Source of the DNA: Promicromonospora sukumoe 327MFSha3.1
GTDB taxonomy: Bacteria; Actinomycetota; Actinomycetes; Actinomycetales; Cellulomonadaceae
Reading direction: 5' to 3'
Length of the DNA stretch: 64,000 nt
Assembly: GCF_000385135.1 (NCBI RefSeq)
Contig: NZ_ARQM01000011.1
Location: 434,001-498,000, forward strand
Shown here one piece after another: positions 25,863 to 35,433 of the stretch. The notes below the pieces were generated by a model, which saw only the letters and a program-made list of their open reading frames with translations, was not told where the DNA came from and did no database searches. Position 1 is the first letter of the stretch; each line of letters opens with the position of its first letter. Made by a program: the position numbers and the translations under genes.

Positions 25863-26669
25863 GTGGTGAACCAGCGACTTGCAGTGCTCGGGGCCGGGAA
25901 CATGGGCGAGGCGGTGCTCGCGGGTGCGCTCTCGGCGGGCTGGGCCGCGTCCGACGTGGTGGCGACCGTGCGTACCGAGGCCAAGGCCCAGCGCCTGCGC
26001 GAGACCTACCAGGTGGCCACGACCAGCGACAACGTGGCGGCCGTCCGCGGCGCCGGCATCGTGCTCGTGGGCGTGAAGCCCAAGGACGTGGGCGCGCTGC
26101 TCGACGAGATCGCGCCCGCGATCGACCCGGACGCCGTGGTCGTCACCGTCGCGGCGGGCCACCCGACCGCCTTCTACGAGCGGCGGCTGCCCGCCGGCGT
26201 CGCCGTGGTGCGCACCGTGCCCAACACGCCCGCCGCCATCGGCGCGGGCATCACGGCGATCGCGCCGGGCGCGGCCGCCACGGAGGCCCACCTGGCGGCG
26301 GTGGAGCACCTGTTCGCCGGCACCGGCGCGGTGGTCCGCGCCGCGGAGAAGGACCTGGACGCCGTCTCGGCGATCTCCGGCTCCGGCCCCGCCTACGTCT
26401 TCTACGTGGCCGACGCGCTCGCCGAGGCCGGGGTCCTGCTCGGCCTGACGCGCGACGTCGCGCGGAGCCTCGCGACCCAGACCCTGCTCGGCGCCTCCCG
26501 CCTCATGGACGAGTCGGGGGAGCACCCTGTCGTGCTGCGCGAGAAGGTCACCTCACCCGGCGGCACCACGGCCGCCGCCCTGCGCGCCCTGGACGAGGGC
26601 GGCGTGCGCGCCTCGTTCCTGAGCGCCGCTGCCGCCGCGCGTGACCGCGCGCAACAGCTGGGTGGATGA
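25863..26669 (+). CDS. proC: Pyrroline-5-carboxylate reductase
   Basis: A 268-residue ProC that makes proline from 1-pyrroline-5-carboxylate with NAD(P)H. The Rossmann motif is VLGAGNMGEAVLAG (about 6-19) and the P5C signature PVVLREKVTSPGGTT (about 220-234, split in the family profile) is complete. Two GTG codons, 25863 and 25866, are equally good starts; GACAAT just upstream could be a -10 box. It precedes a LacI gene by 7 bp and may be read into it, which would be an unusual pairing of a house-keeping gene with a sugar regulator. Confidence 0.93.
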   Translation: MVNQRLAVLGAGNMGEAVLAGALSAGWAASDVVATVRTEAKAQRLRETYQVATTSDNVAAVRGAGIVLVGVKPKDVGALLDEIAPAIDPDAVVVTVAAGHPTAFYERRLPAGVAVVRTVPNTPAAIGAGITAIAPGAAATEAHLAAVEHLFAGTGAVVRAAEKDLDAVSAISGSGPAYVFYVADALAEAGVLLGLTRDVARSLATQTLLGASRLMDESGEHPVVLREKVTSPGGTTAAALRALDEGGVRASFLSAAAAARDRAQQLGG

Positions 26670-26676
26670 TCCTCCC

Positions 26677-27717
26677 GTGACCATCTCTCGACCCGCGACG
26701 ACGCGGCCGCCGGCCATGGCCGACGTCGCCGCGCTCGCCGGCGTGTCCCACCAGACCGTCTCGCGCGTGCTGAACGGCCACCGCAGCGTGCGCCCGGCCA
26801 CCCGGGAGCGGGTGCTGGAGGCCATCGCGGAGCTCGGCTACCGCCGCAACAGCGCGGCGCGCGCCCTGGTCACGGCCCGCTCGGCCACGGTCGGCGTGGT
26901 GACCACGGGATCGCCGCTGTTCGGCCCGTCGAGCACGCTGATCGCCGTCGAGGAGGCCGCGCGGGAGCAGGGCTGGTACGTCAGCGTCGCGACGCTGCGG
27001 CAGTACGACACCGCCACCATGCACAACGCCCTCGAGCACTTCATGGACCAGGCGGTCGAGGGCATCGTGGTGATCGCGCCGCACAGCGACGTGGCCGACG
27101 CCGTGGAGTCCTTCCAGGCCCCCGTGCCCGTGGTCCTCATCGCGGCCCGCGAGCTCCAGCCGGACGTGCCCACCATCCCGCTCTCCGTCGACCAGCGGGC
27201 GGGTGCGCGGCTCGCCGTCGAGCACCTGATCGAGCTGGGGCACCGGCGCATCCTGCACGTCGCCGGACCGCAGGACTGGCTGGACGCCGTCCAGCGCGAG
27301 GAGACCTGGCGCGCGGTGCTCACCGAGAACCGCATCCCCGTGCCCGAGCCCGTCATCGCCGGCTGGACCGCGGACCGCGGCTACATGGTGGGCCTCGACC
27401 TGGCCCAGCGGGTCAGGTCCGGCGACGGGCCCACGGCCGTCTTCGCCGCCAACGACCAGCTCGCGCTCGGCCTGCTTCGGGCGTTCTGGGAGTGCGGCGT
27501 CTCCGTGCCCGACGACGTCTCGGTGGTCGGGTTCGACGACGTCGACGGCTCGGGGCACTTCATCCCGCCGCTCACGACCGTGCGCCAGCCGTTCGTGGAC
27601 TTGGGCCGGCGCAGCGTGGCGCTGCTGCTCGCGGCGGTCGACGGCGGCAAGCCGGCCGCCGAGCTGATCGCGCCCGAGCTGGTGGTGCGCCGGAGCGCCG
27701 CGGCCCCGCGCGTCTGA
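26677..27717 (+). CDS. LacI-family sugar regulator, first
   Basis: A 346-residue LacI regulator. The helix-turn-helix (MADVAALAGVSHQTVSRVLN, starting 13 residues in) is followed by the hinge (RRNSAARALVT) and a periplasmic-binding-protein-like sugar domain ending in VGFDDVDGSGHFIPP and the C-terminal LLLAAVDGG. The start at 26677 (GTG) or at ATG 26716 are both possible. It precedes an ABC importer whose promoter carries a 14-bp LacI-type operator (27882-27895), so it most likely controls that importer and perhaps the other promoters with the same motif. Four 23-bp tandem repeats begin in its last codons. Confidence 0.88.
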   Translation: MTISRPATTRPPAMADVAALAGVSHQTVSRVLNGHRSVRPATRERVLEAIAELGYRRNSAARALVTARSATVGVVTTGSPLFGPSSTLIAVEEAAREQGWYVSVATLRQYDTATMHNALEHFMDQAVEGIVVIAPHSDVADAVESFQAPVPVVLIAARELQPDVPTIPLSVDQRAGARLAVEHLIELGHRRILHVAGPQDWLDAVQREETWRAVLTENRIPVPEPVIAGWTADRGYMVGLDLAQRVRSGDGPTAVFAANDQLALGLLRAFWECGVSVPDDVSVVGFDDVDGSGHFIPPLTTVRQPFVDLGRRSVALLLAAVDGGKPAAELIAPELVVRRSAAAPRV

Positions 27718-27795
27718 CGGCGCTCGTCCTGCGCGCCTGACCGCGCTCGCCCCGCGCGTCTGACCGCCGTCGCGCGGCGCGCCTGACCCCTCCCG
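27704..27795 (+). repeat. Four 23-bp imperfect tandem repeats across the lacI stop codon
   Basis: Four units (27704, 27727, 27750, 27773), each with the core GCGCGYCTGAC, begin in the last codons of the LacI gene. The first unit contains the stop TGA and the others carry it into the intergenic DNA in shifted frames. They look like slippage duplications of a gene end. Confidence 0.75.
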
Positions 27796-27837
27796 GGGGC
27801 CCCGCATACCTTTATGAGAACGTTGCCGGAGGGGGCG

Positions 27838-27895
27838 TTGACACGTCCGCGAGGCAGTGGCAGAGTCACCGCGCACAAGGATGTTTACGTTCACA
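27838..27895 (+). promoter_or_regulatory. Importer-1 promoter and LacI-type operator
   Basis: TTGACA (27838-27843), 17-bp spacer and a weak CAGAGT -10 (27861-27866) precede the palindrome TGTTTACGTTCACA (27882-27895), placed just downstream of the expected start. It matches TGTKWRCGYTMACA seen at three other promoters. The 5' leader before the GTG at 27989 is about 115 nt. Confidence 0.65.
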
Positions 27896-27988
27896 TTCTT
27901 GGCGCCGGGCAGTGTCGTCCGGCGTGATCCGAGGACATTGCCGTCCAGGAGAGTCCGGACGACGTCGTCCGGGGAAAGGGGTGTGGCC

Positions 27989-28876
27989 GTGGCCGGTCGC
28001 CGCCCACCGAGCCGCCGCGTCTCCGCGGCCGGCTGGAGTTTCGTGACGCCCTTCCTGGTGGTGTTCGCGCTGTTCATCGTGACCCCGCTGGTCTACTCGA
28101 TGTACCTGAGCCTGTTCCGCAACCAGCTCATGGGCGGCACCACCTTCGCGGGGTTCGCCAACTACGTGACCGCCTTCACCGACCCCAAGCTCTGGGACGG
28201 CATGGGCCGCGTGGGCCTGTTCCTGGTGGTGCAGGTGCCGATCATGCTGGGGATCGCCCTGATCGCGGCACTCGCGATCGACAGCGGCCGACTGCACGGC
28301 AAGAGCTTCTTCCGCGTGGCGCTGTTCCTGCCGTACGCCGTGCCCGGCGTCGTGGCGGTGCTGATGTGGGGCTTCATGTACGACGACCGGCTCGGTCTCA
28401 CGGGCAGCGTCAACGACCTGGTGGGCTTCCCCCTCATCGACCCGTACACCAAGCAGTGGATCCTCACGGCGATCGGCAACATCGTGACCTGGGAGTTCGT
28501 GGGCTACAACATGCTGATCCTGTACGCGGCCCTCAGGACGGTGCCGCTCGAGATCTACGAGGCGGCGGCCATCGACGGCGCCAACCAGTTCCGGATCGTG
28601 CGGTCCATCAAGATCCCCGCCGTCCGCGGCGCCCTGGTGATCGCGACGATCTTCTCGATCATCGGCAGCTTCCAGCTGTTCAACGAGCCGACGATCCTGA
28701 AACAGATCGAACCGGCGCTGATCTCGACCTACTACACACCGAACATCTACGCCTACAACCTGAGCTTCGTGGGCAACCAGGTGAGCTATGCCGCCACCGT
28801 CGCGATCGTGATGGGCGTGATCACCGCGATCGTCGCGTACGTGGTGCAGCTCCGCGGGACCCGGAGGGAGATCTGA
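27989..28876 (+). CDS. Sugar ABC importer permease, MalF-type (importer 1)
   Basis: A 295-residue inner-membrane permease with six helices. The EAA loop that contacts the ATPase is EIYEAAAIDGANQFRIVRSIKIP (positions about 195-217 by this start). GTG at 27989 is chosen because an AAAGGGGT lies 7 bp before it; the open frame extends to 27857 without one. It couples by a TGATG overlap to the second permease. No ATPase gene is in this unit, as is common in actinomycetes where a shared MsiK-type ATPase serves many sugar importers. Its operator and neighbours suggest pentose or arabino-oligosaccharide uptake. Confidence 0.88.
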   Translation: MAGRRPPSRRVSAAGWSFVTPFLVVFALFIVTPLVYSMYLSLFRNQLMGGTTFAGFANYVTAFTDPKLWDGMGRVGLFLVVQVPIMLGIALIAALAIDSGRLHGKSFFRVALFLPYAVPGVVAVLMWGFMYDDRLGLTGSVNDLVGFPLIDPYTKQWILTAIGNIVTWEFVGYNMLILYAALRTVPLEIYEAAAIDGANQFRIVRSIKIPAVRGALVIATIFSIIGSFQLFNEPTILKQIEPALISTYYTPNIYAYNLSFVGNQVSYAATVAIVMGVITAIVAYVVQLRGTRREI

Positions 28877-29739
28877 TGGCCGGCTACTCGTACCACCGTC
28901 CGCGCAAGTCGATCACCCTGACCGTCCTGCTGGGCGCGCTGCTGATCTACTCGGTCCTGCCGCTGACCTGGATGCTGTTCAGCGTCACCAAGACCCAGCC
29001 CGAGCTGCTCAGCTCGTTCGGGCTGTGGTTCTCGGGCGACTTCGCGTTCTTCGACAACGTGCGGGACGTGCTGACGCACGACGACGGCGTCTTCCTCAAG
29101 TGGTTCGCCAACACGCTGGTCTACGTGGTCGTGGGCGCCGGCGGTGCCACGGTCCTCGCGACCGCCGCCGGGTACGGGCTGGCCAAGTACCGGTTCCGCG
29201 GCCGGAACGCGGTGTTCGCCGTCATCCTCGGGGCCATCGCCGTGCCCGGTACGGCCCTCGCGGTGCCGACGTTCCTGCTGTTCAGCCAGTGGGGCCTGAC
29301 CAACACGATGTGGGCGGTCATCCTGCCGTCGCTCGTCTCGCCCTTCGGGCTCTACCTCATGTGGGTGTTCTCGGCGGAGGCCGTGCCCACCGAGATCCTG
29401 GAGGCAGCCCGGGTCGACGGCTCGGGCGAGTGGCGCACCTTCTTCACGATCTCGCTGCGCCTGCTGGCGCCGGGCATCGTGACGGTGGCGCTGTTCGCGA
29501 TCGTCGCCACGTGGAACAACTACTTCCTGCCGCTGATCATGCTCAACGACCCGGACCTGTACCCGCTGGTGCTGGGTCTGTACCAGTGGCTGGCGGATGC
29601 CTCGGGAATCGGCGCCCAGCCGGTGTTCAACCTCGTGATCACCGGGTCGTTCCTGACGATCGTGCCGATCGTGGTGGTGTTCCTGGTGCTCCAGCGGTAC
29701 TGGCAGTCCGGCCTCAGCGCGGGCAGCGTCAAGGCTTAG
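28876..29739 (+). CDS. Sugar ABC importer permease, MalG-type (importer 1)
   Basis: A 287-residue second permease, six helices, with the EAA loop EILEAARVDGSGEWRTFFTI (about 176-195). Its ATG overlaps the TGA of the first permease. N-terminal basic residues (YHRPRKS) precede helix 1. It forms the heterodimer pore with the MalF-type partner. The binding-protein gene follows after 62 bp, so importer 1 is ordered permease-permease-binding protein, the reverse of the second MalEFG-type importer downstream. Confidence 0.9.
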   Translation: MAGYSYHRPRKSITLTVLLGALLIYSVLPLTWMLFSVTKTQPELLSSFGLWFSGDFAFFDNVRDVLTHDDGVFLKWFANTLVYVVVGAGGATVLATAAGYGLAKYRFRGRNAVFAVILGAIAVPGTALAVPTFLLFSQWGLTNTMWAVILPSLVSPFGLYLMWVFSAEAVPTEILEAARVDGSGEWRTFFTISLRLLAPGIVTVALFAIVATWNNYFLPLIMLNDPDLYPLVLGLYQWLADASGIGAQPVFNLVITGSFLTIVPIVVVFLVLQRYWQSGLSAGSVKA

Positions 29740-29801
29740 GTGAGGTCGGCCCCGCCGACGTCGAGAGACCTGAACTACAACGATGTGGAAGAAGGAAGAC
29801 C

Positions 29802-31151
29802 ATGACCATCACCCGTAACCGCCGGGTCGCGCTCGGCGCCCTGGCCGCACTGATGGCAGCCTCGCTCACCGCCTGCTCGGGCGGCGGGGACGACGGCGGC
29901 GGTGGCGGCGCCTCGGAGGGTGCCAGCGCCGACGAGATCGAGGCCGCGCTCCAGGAGGGCGGCAGCATGACGTACTGGACCTGGACCCCGCAGGCCGAGA
30001 CGCAGGTCGCGGCGTTCGAGAAGGCGTACCCGAACGTCGACGTCACCCTCGTGGACACCGTCGGCGCCGGCGACGCCAACACCAAGCTGCAGAACGCGAT
30101 CGCCGCCGGGACCGGCGTGCCCGACGTGGTGCAGATCGAGTACCAGTCCATCCCGCAGTTCCAGCTCCCGGGCCAGCTCGTGGACCTCACCGCGTTCGGG
30201 TTCGCCGACCTGGAGGACCTGTACACGCCGTCCACGTGGGGTGCGATCTCGCAGCAGGGCATCTGGGGCCTGCCCCAGGACTCCGGCCCCATGGCGTTCT
30301 TCTACAACAAGGACGTGTTCGACGCCGCGGGCGTCGAGGCGCCGACCACCTGGGACGAGTACAAGGACGCCGCGGCCAAGATCAAGCAGCACGACCCGGA
30401 GACCTGCATCGGCAACGACACCGGCGACGCCGGTTTCACCACCAGCATGATCTGGCAGGCCGGCGGCAAGCCGTTCCACACCGAGAACGGCGAGGTCACC
30501 ATCGACCTGGCCGACGAGGGCACCACCAAGTGGGCCGAGATGTACCAGCCGCTCATCGACGACGAGCTGCTCTGCCAGCTCCCGGGCTGGAGCGACGAGT
30601 GGTACCAGGCCCTGAACGACGGCACCATCGGCTCGGTGGCGCTGGGCGCGTGGATGCCCGGCATCCTCGAGGACGGCGTGCCGGACGGCAAGGGCAAGTG
30701 GCGCGTGGCCCCGATGCCCACCTACGACGGCACCCCGACCAACGCCGAGAACGGCGGCAGCGCGGAGTCCATCCCGGGTGCGGCGGAGAACAAGCTGCTC
30801 GCGGCCGGGTTCCTGAAGTGGCTCAACTCGAGCGACGAGTCGATCAAGGCGTTCATGGACACGGGCGGCTTCCCCGCCACGGTCAAGCAGCTGGAGTCGC
30901 CTGAGTTCCTGGGCTACGAGTCCGAGTACTTCGGCGGGCAGAAGATCAACGAGGTGCTCGCCGCGGGCGCGTCCGACGTCAACGAGGGCTGGCAGTACCT
31001 GCCCTGGCAGTCGTACGCGAACAGCATCTTCGCCGACACCGTGGGCCAGTCCTACCTCGACAAGACGTCGCTGATGGACGGCCTCGCCGCCTGGCAGGAG
31101 GAGAACGTGTCGTACGGCACGGACCAGGGCTTCACGGTCAACGGCGGCTGA
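29802..31151 (+). CDS. Sugar-binding lipoprotein of ABC importer 1
   Basis: A 449-residue extracellular solute-binding protein. The lipoprotein signal has a basic start (TRNRR), a hydrophobic core and the lipobox SLTAC (Cys about residue 26), followed by a Gly-rich linker. The mature fold resembles family 1 binding proteins (MalE/AraN-like). AGGAAG lies 7 bp upstream. It ends just before palindrome copy C and the araB promoter. A weak CTACAACGATG motif lies ahead of its start. Ligand is inferred as arabinose oligomers from position; direct evidence is absent. Confidence 0.9.
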   Translation: MTITRNRRVALGALAALMAASLTACSGGGDDGGGGGASEGASADEIEAALQEGGSMTYWTWTPQAETQVAAFEKAYPNVDVTLVDTVGAGDANTKLQNAIAAGTGVPDVVQIEYQSIPQFQLPGQLVDLTAFGFADLEDLYTPSTWGAISQQGIWGLPQDSGPMAFFYNKDVFDAAGVEAPTTWDEYKDAAAKIKQHDPETCIGNDTGDAGFTTSMIWQAGGKPFHTENGEVTIDLADEGTTKWAEMYQPLIDDELLCQLPGWSDEWYQALNDGTIGSVALGAWMPGILEDGVPDGKGKWRVAPMPTYDGTPTNAENGGSAESIPGAAENKLLAAGFLKWLNSSDESIKAFMDTGGFPATVKQLESPEFLGYESEYFGGQKINEVLAAGASDVNEGWQYLPWQSYANSIFADTVGQSYLDKTSLMDGLAAWQEENVSYGTDQGFTVNGG

Positions 31152-31166
31152 TCCGCCGCACCCGAG

Positions 31167-31220
31167 AGAACGTGTCAGACCCCCAGGTCACCCCGGTGAC
31201 CTGGGGGTCTGACACGTTCT
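31167..31220. repeat. 44-bp palindrome family, copy C (extended to 54 bp)
   Basis: Two 27-bp halves, left starting AGAACGTGTCAGACCC, are reverse complements except at the central base pair. It lies between the importer-1 binding protein and the araB promoter, in a tandem + context, and would end the importer transcript. Confidence 0.88.
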
Positions 31221-31253
31221 GCCGCATGCCGAGGGCGGGCGCCGGGGGCCGGC

Positions 31254-31295
31254 TTGGGTACAGCGTTGTAGACCGGTATCGTGTGAGCGCTAACA
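31254..31295 (+). promoter_or_regulatory. araB promoter and LacI-type operator
   Basis: TTGGGT (31254-31259), a 17-bp spacer and TATCGT (31277-31282) precede and overlap TGTGAGCGCTAACA (31282-31295). Its placement over the start site fits repression. The same 14-mer occurs in front of the ytf-type importer. Confidence 0.75.
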
Positions 31296-31392
31296 TCGCC
31301 GTGGCGGCGAGCAGGCTGCTCACCACCACGGCCGAACCACGGATGAACGAGCTACGCCTCGCGACGGTGCGGGCAGGACGGAGCGGTCCACG

Positions 31393-33060
31393 ATGGTGGA
31401 GCGGCAGGACGAAGGGGCGGAGCGGCTCGCCGGGCACCGGGAGGCGATCGACCAGGGTCGGACCGCCCTCGGCATCGAGCTCGGCTCCACCCGGATCAAG
31501 GCGTGCCTCGTCGGCCCGGGCGGGGAACCGCTCGCCAGCGGCAGCCACGACTGGGAGAACCAGCTCGTCGACGGCATCTGGACCTACTCGCTGGAAGCCG
31601 TCTGGGCGGGCCTGCGCGACGCCGTCGCCGAGCTGCTCGCCGACGTCGAGCGGCAGTACGGCGCCCGCCCCGCCACGATCGGCGCGATCGGTGTGTCCGC
31701 GATGATGCACGGCTACCTCGCCTTCGACGACGCCGACGAGCTGCTGGTGCCCTTCCGGACCTGGCGCAACACCACCACCGAGCGAGCCTCCGCCGAGCTG
31801 AGCCCCCTGTTCGGGCACAACATCCCGCTGCGCTGGTCGGTGGCGCACCTGTACCAGGCGATCCTCGACGAGGAGGCGCACGTGCCGGCGGTGCGGCACG
31901 TCACCACCCTGGCCGGGTACGTGCACTGGCGGCTCACCGGGCAGCAGGTGCTCGGCGTGGGCGACGCCTCCGGCATGTTCCCGGTCGACGTGGCCACCGG
32001 CGGCTACGACCAGCGGATGCTGGCGCAGTTCGACGAGGTGGCCTCCGGTCACGGGTTCGGTCGGGGTCTCGCCGACCTGCTGCCGGGCGTGCTGCCCGCG
32101 GGCGCCGACGCCGGCGCGCTCACGGCGGAGGGCGCCACCCTGCTCGACCCGACCGGCACCCTCAAGGCCGGCATCCCGCTGTGCCCGCCCGAGGGCGACG
32201 CCGGCACGGGCATGGTCGCTACCAACTCGGTGGCGCCCCGCACCGGCAACGTCAGCGCCGGCACCAGCATCTTCGCGATGGTCGTGCTGGAGCGGCCGCT
32301 GGAGCGCGTGCACCACGAGCTGGACCTGGTGACCACGCCGTCCGGCGACCTCGTCGCGATGGTGCACTGCAACAACGGCGCCAGCGAGCTGGGCGCCTGG
32401 GCCGAGATGTTCGGCCAGTTCGCGTTTGCCCTGGGGCAGCCCGCCGAGCCGGGCGCCGTCTTCGAGGCGTTCCTGCGGTCCGCCCTGGACGGTGACGCCG
32501 ACGGCGGCGGCCTGCTCGCCTACAACTACCTGTCCGGCGAGCCGATCACCGGCCTGGAGGCCGGGCGCCCGCTGTTCACCCGCACCCCGGACAGCCGGCT
32601 CACGCTGGCCAACTTCGCCCGGACGCAGGTCTACAGCGCGTTCGGCACCCTCGCCCTCGGCATGCGCGTGCTCGCGCAGGAGCAGGTCGGCCTGGACGCG
32701 ATGTTCGCGCACGGCGGCATGTTCAAGACCGCGGGCGTGGCGCAGCGGCTGCTGGCCGCCGCGCTCGGCGCCCCGGTCGCCGTGGGCACCACGGCGGGCG
32801 AGGGCGGCGCCTGGGGCATCGCCGTGCTGGCCGCCTACCGGGCGTCCGCGGACGGCGCCGCCGCCCCGGCGCAGGACCTGGGCACCTGGCTGGGCACCGA
32901 GATCTTCGCGGACGCCGCGCTCGACGTCGTCGAGCCGGACGCCGACGACGTGGCGGGCTTCACCGCCTTCCTGGAGCGCTACAGCGCGGGCCTGGCGATC
33001 GAGCGTGCCGCCGTCGCCGAGCTCCGCACCCGAGACACGACGCAGGAGAGCGACCGATGA
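31393..33060 (+). CDS. araB: FGGY-family sugar kinase, probable ribulokinase
   Basis: A 555-residue FGGY kinase. The N-terminal ATPase motif is [17 protein letters not shown] (about 26-42), the phosphate-2 motif [18 protein letters not shown] sits near 290 and the adenosine motif [22 protein letters not shown] near 440. The length and place (overlap ATGA with araD, then araA) support L-ribulokinase, phosphorylating L-ribulose at C5, though sequence alone also allows xylulokinase. An atypical 25-residue N-terminal extension precedes the fold. It is the first gene of araB-araD-araA, controlled by a LacI-type operator. Confidence 0.82.
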   Translation: MVERQDEGAERLAGHREAIDQGRTALGIELGSTRIKACLVGPGGEPLASGSHDWENQLVDGIWTYSLEAVWAGLRDAVAELLADVERQYGARPATIGAIGVSAMMHGYLAFDDADELLVPFRTWRNTTTERASAELSPLFGHNIPLRWSVAHLYQAILDEEAHVPAVRHVTTLAGYVHWRLTGQQVLGVGDASGMFPVDVATGGYDQRMLAQFDEVASGHGFGRGLADLLPGVLPAGADAGALTAEGATLLDPTGTLKAGIPLCPPEGDAGTGMVATNSVAPRTGNVSAGTSIFAMVVLERPLERVHHELDLVTTPSGDLVAMVHCNNGASELGAWAEMFGQFAFALGQPAEPGAVFEAFLRSALDGDADGGGLLAYNYLSGEPITGLEAGRPLFTRTPDSRLTLANFARTQVYSAFGTLALGMRVLAQEQVGLDAMFAHGGMFKTAGVAQRLLAAALGAPVAVGTTAGEGGAWGIAVLAAYRASADGAAAPAQDLGTWLGTEIFADAALDVVEPDADDVAGFTAFLERYSAGLAIERAAVAELRTRDTTQESDR

Positions 33061-33797
33061 GCAAGACACTGACCGACTACTCGCAGGCGGTCCAGGACGA
33101 GGTGGCGCGCGTCCGCGCCGTCGTCTCCGACCTGCACGCCGAGCTGCCACGCTGGGACCTGGTGGTCTGGACGGCGGGCAACGTTTCGCAGCGTGTGCCG
33201 AACGCGGACGTGCCGGACGGCAGCGCCGACCTGTTCGTCATCAAGCCGTCCGGGGTCTCGTACGACGACCTGACGCCGGCCGACATGGTGGTCTGCGACC
33301 TCGATGGCAACCTCGTGGACGGCACGCGGGCGCCGTCGTCCGACACCGCGGCGCACGCCTACGTGTACACGCACATGCGCGAGGTGGGCGGCGTCGTCCA
33401 CACCCACTCGACGTACGCGACGGCCTGGGCCGCGCGCGGCGAGGAGGTGCCGTGCGTGCTGACGATGATGGCCGACGAGTTCGGCGGGCCGGTGCCGGTC
33501 GGACCGTTCGCGATCATCGGCGACGACTCGATCGGCCGCGGCATCGTCGAGACGCTCAGCGGCCACCGCAGCCCCGCCGTGCTGATGCAGAACCACGGCC
33601 CGTTCACCATCGGCAAGGACGCGCGGGCCGCCGTCAAGGCCGCCGTCATGGTCGAGGAGGTGGCCCGCACGGTGCACGTCGCCCGGCAGCTCGGCGACCC
33701 CCTGCCGATCGAGCAGCAGCACATCGACGCCCTCTACGACCGCTACCAGAACGTCTACGGCCAGCAGGCCGCCACGAGCACGGAAGGACAGGCATGA
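33057..33797 (+). CDS. araD: L-ribulose-5-phosphate 4-epimerase
   Basis: A 246-residue class II aldolase-fold epimerase. It moves the product to D-xylulose 5-phosphate, entering the pentose phosphate pathway. The metal-binding [20 protein letters not shown] (His about residues 114 and 116; a third His near 186, NHGPF) and the phosphate-binding SDTAAH segment (about 97-102) are present. The length fits the AraD/SgbE family (about 230). ATGA overlaps couple it to araB before and araA after. Confidence 0.9.
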   Translation: MSKTLTDYSQAVQDEVARVRAVVSDLHAELPRWDLVVWTAGNVSQRVPNADVPDGSADLFVIKPSGVSYDDLTPADMVVCDLDGNLVDGTRAPSSDTAAHAYVYTHMREVGGVVHTHSTYATAWAARGEEVPCVLTMMADEFGGPVPVGPFAIIGDDSIGRGIVETLSGHRSPAVLMQNHGPFTIGKDARAAVKAAVMVEEVARTVHVARQLGDPLPIEQQHIDALYDRYQNVYGQQAATSTEGQA

Positions 33798-35308
33798 GCA
33801 CCAAGCCCTACGCGGACCGTGAGGTTTGGTTCCTCACCGGGAGCCAGGACCTCTACGGCGAGGAGACCCTGGCCCAGGTCGCGGAGCAGTCCCAGGAGGT
33901 CGCCCGCGCGCTGGACGCGTCGTCCGACGTGCCGGTCAAGGTCGTGTGGAAGCCCGTCCTGAAGGACTCGGCCGCCATCCGCCGCGCCATGCTCGACGCC
34001 AACGGCGACGACGCGGTGCTGGGCGTCGTGACCTGGATGCACACCTTCAGCCCCGCCAAGATGTGGATCGCGGGCCTGGACGCGCTGCGCAAGCCGCTGC
34101 TGCACCTGCACACGCAGGCCAATGTCGAGCTCCCCTGGGACGACATCGACATGGACTTCATGAACCTCAACCAGGCCGCGCACGGTGACCGCGAGTACGC
34201 GTACATCGCCACGCGGCTCGGCGTCGCGCGGACCACGGTGGTGGGGCACGTCTCCAACCCGGCCGTCACCCGCCGGGTGGGCACCTGGGTGCGCGGCGCG
34301 GCCGGCTGGGCCGCGACGCACGAGCTCAAGCTGGTCCGGTTCGGCGACAACATGCGCAACGTCGCGGTCACCGAGGGCGACAAGACCGAGGCCGAGCTGC
34401 GGTTCGGCGTCTCGGTGAACACCTGGGGAGTCAACGAGCTGGTCGCGGCCGTGGACGCCGTCGAGGACGCCGCGATCGACACCCTGGTCGCGGAGTACGA
34501 GGAGAAGTACGACGTCGCCCCGGAGCTGCGGGCCGGCGCCGAGCGGCACGACTCGCTGCGCTACGCGGCGCGCCAGGAGCTCGCCCTGCTCGGGTTCCTC
34601 GAGGCGGCCGGCGCCAAGGCGTTCACCACCAACTTCGAGGACCTCGGCGCGCTGCGCCAGCTCCCCGGCCTGGCCGTCCAGCGCCTCATGGAGCAGGGCT
34701 ACGGCTTCGGCGCCGAGGGCGACTGGAAGACGGCGGTGCTCGTGCGCGCGGCCAAGGTCATGGGCGAGGGTCTCCCGGGCGGGGCCTCCCTGATGGAGGA
34801 CTACACCTACGACCTCACCCCGGGTTCCGAGCTGATCCTCGGCGCGCACATGCTGGAGGTCTGCCCGTCGCTGACCACCTCGAAGCCGCGCATCGAGATC
34901 CACCCGCTCGGCATCGGCGGCAAGGAGGACCCGGTCCGCATGGTGTTCTCGGCGGACGCCGTCGAGGGCGCCGTGGTGGTCTCGCTCGCCGACATGCGCG
35001 ACCGGTTCCGCCTGACGGCGAACGTGGTCGACGTCGTCACGCCGCCGCGCGACCTGCCGAACCTGCCCGTGGCCCGCGCCATGTGGGCCCCGCGGCCGTC
35101 GTTCGAGATCTCGGCCGAGTCGTGGCTGACGGCGGGCGGGGCGCACCACACCGTCATGTCGACCGCCGCGGGCATCGAGGCGTTCGAGGTGTTCGCGGAC
35201 ATCGCGCGTACCGAGCTGCTGGTCATCGACGAGGACACGACGCGCCGCGGCTTCGCCGACCAGGTGCGCCACAACCAGGCGTACTACCGCCTGGCCCAGG
35301 GCCTCTGA
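33794..35308 (+). CDS. araA: L-arabinose isomerase
   Basis: A 504-residue AraA that turns L-arabinose into L-ribulose. Clear family marks are [17 protein letters not shown] near the N-terminus, [11 protein letters not shown] (about 100), [21 protein letters not shown] (about 277-297), the metal-ligand segment [12 protein letters not shown] (about 301-312) and the C-terminal [10 protein letters not shown]. The upstream frame to 32426 is only the araB reading frame in a shadow; the ATG at 33794 overlaps the araD stop and has AAGGACAGG ahead. It completes araB-araD-araA. Four GGTCGAG-type repeats begin 16 bp after the stop. Confidence 0.95.
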   Translation: MSTKPYADREVWFLTGSQDLYGEETLAQVAEQSQEVARALDASSDVPVKVVWKPVLKDSAAIRRAMLDANGDDAVLGVVTWMHTFSPAKMWIAGLDALRKPLLHLHTQANVELPWDDIDMDFMNLNQAAHGDREYAYIATRLGVARTTVVGHVSNPAVTRRVGTWVRGAAGWAATHELKLVRFGDNMRNVAVTEGDKTEAELRFGVSVNTWGVNELVAAVDAVEDAAIDTLVAEYEEKYDVAPELRAGAERHDSLRYAARQELALLGFLEAAGAKAFTTNFEDLGALRQLPGLAVQRLMEQGYGFGAEGDWKTAVLVRAAKVMGEGLPGGASLMEDYTYDLTPGSELILGAHMLEVCPSLTTSKPRIEIHPLGIGGKEDPVRMVFSADAVEGAVVVSLADMRDRFRLTANVVDVVTPPRDLPNLPVARAMWAPRPSFEISAESWLTAGGAHHTVMSTAAGIEAFEVFADIARTELLVIDEDTTRRGFADQVRHNQAYYRLAQGL

Positions 35309-35324
35309 CCCTGGCTCCATTGCT

Positions 35325-35422
35325 GGTCGAGCTTGTCGAGACCCGGGTCTCGACAAGCTCGACCTGCGGTAGGGGGTCTCGACGAGCTCGACCGGCGTTA
35401 AGGGGCCTCGACAAGCTCGACC
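35325..35422. repeat. GGTCGAGCTTGTCGAGACC repeats, cluster 1
   Basis: One forward unit and one inverted unit make a perfect 40-bp palindrome (35325-35364), and two further inverted units (35373-35392 and 35404-35422, one with CGACGAGC) follow. It lies between convergent araA and the GPP34 gene, 11 bp before the latter's stop, so it is also a likely terminator. Confidence 0.85.
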
Positions 35423-35433
35423 TGCGGTAGGGG

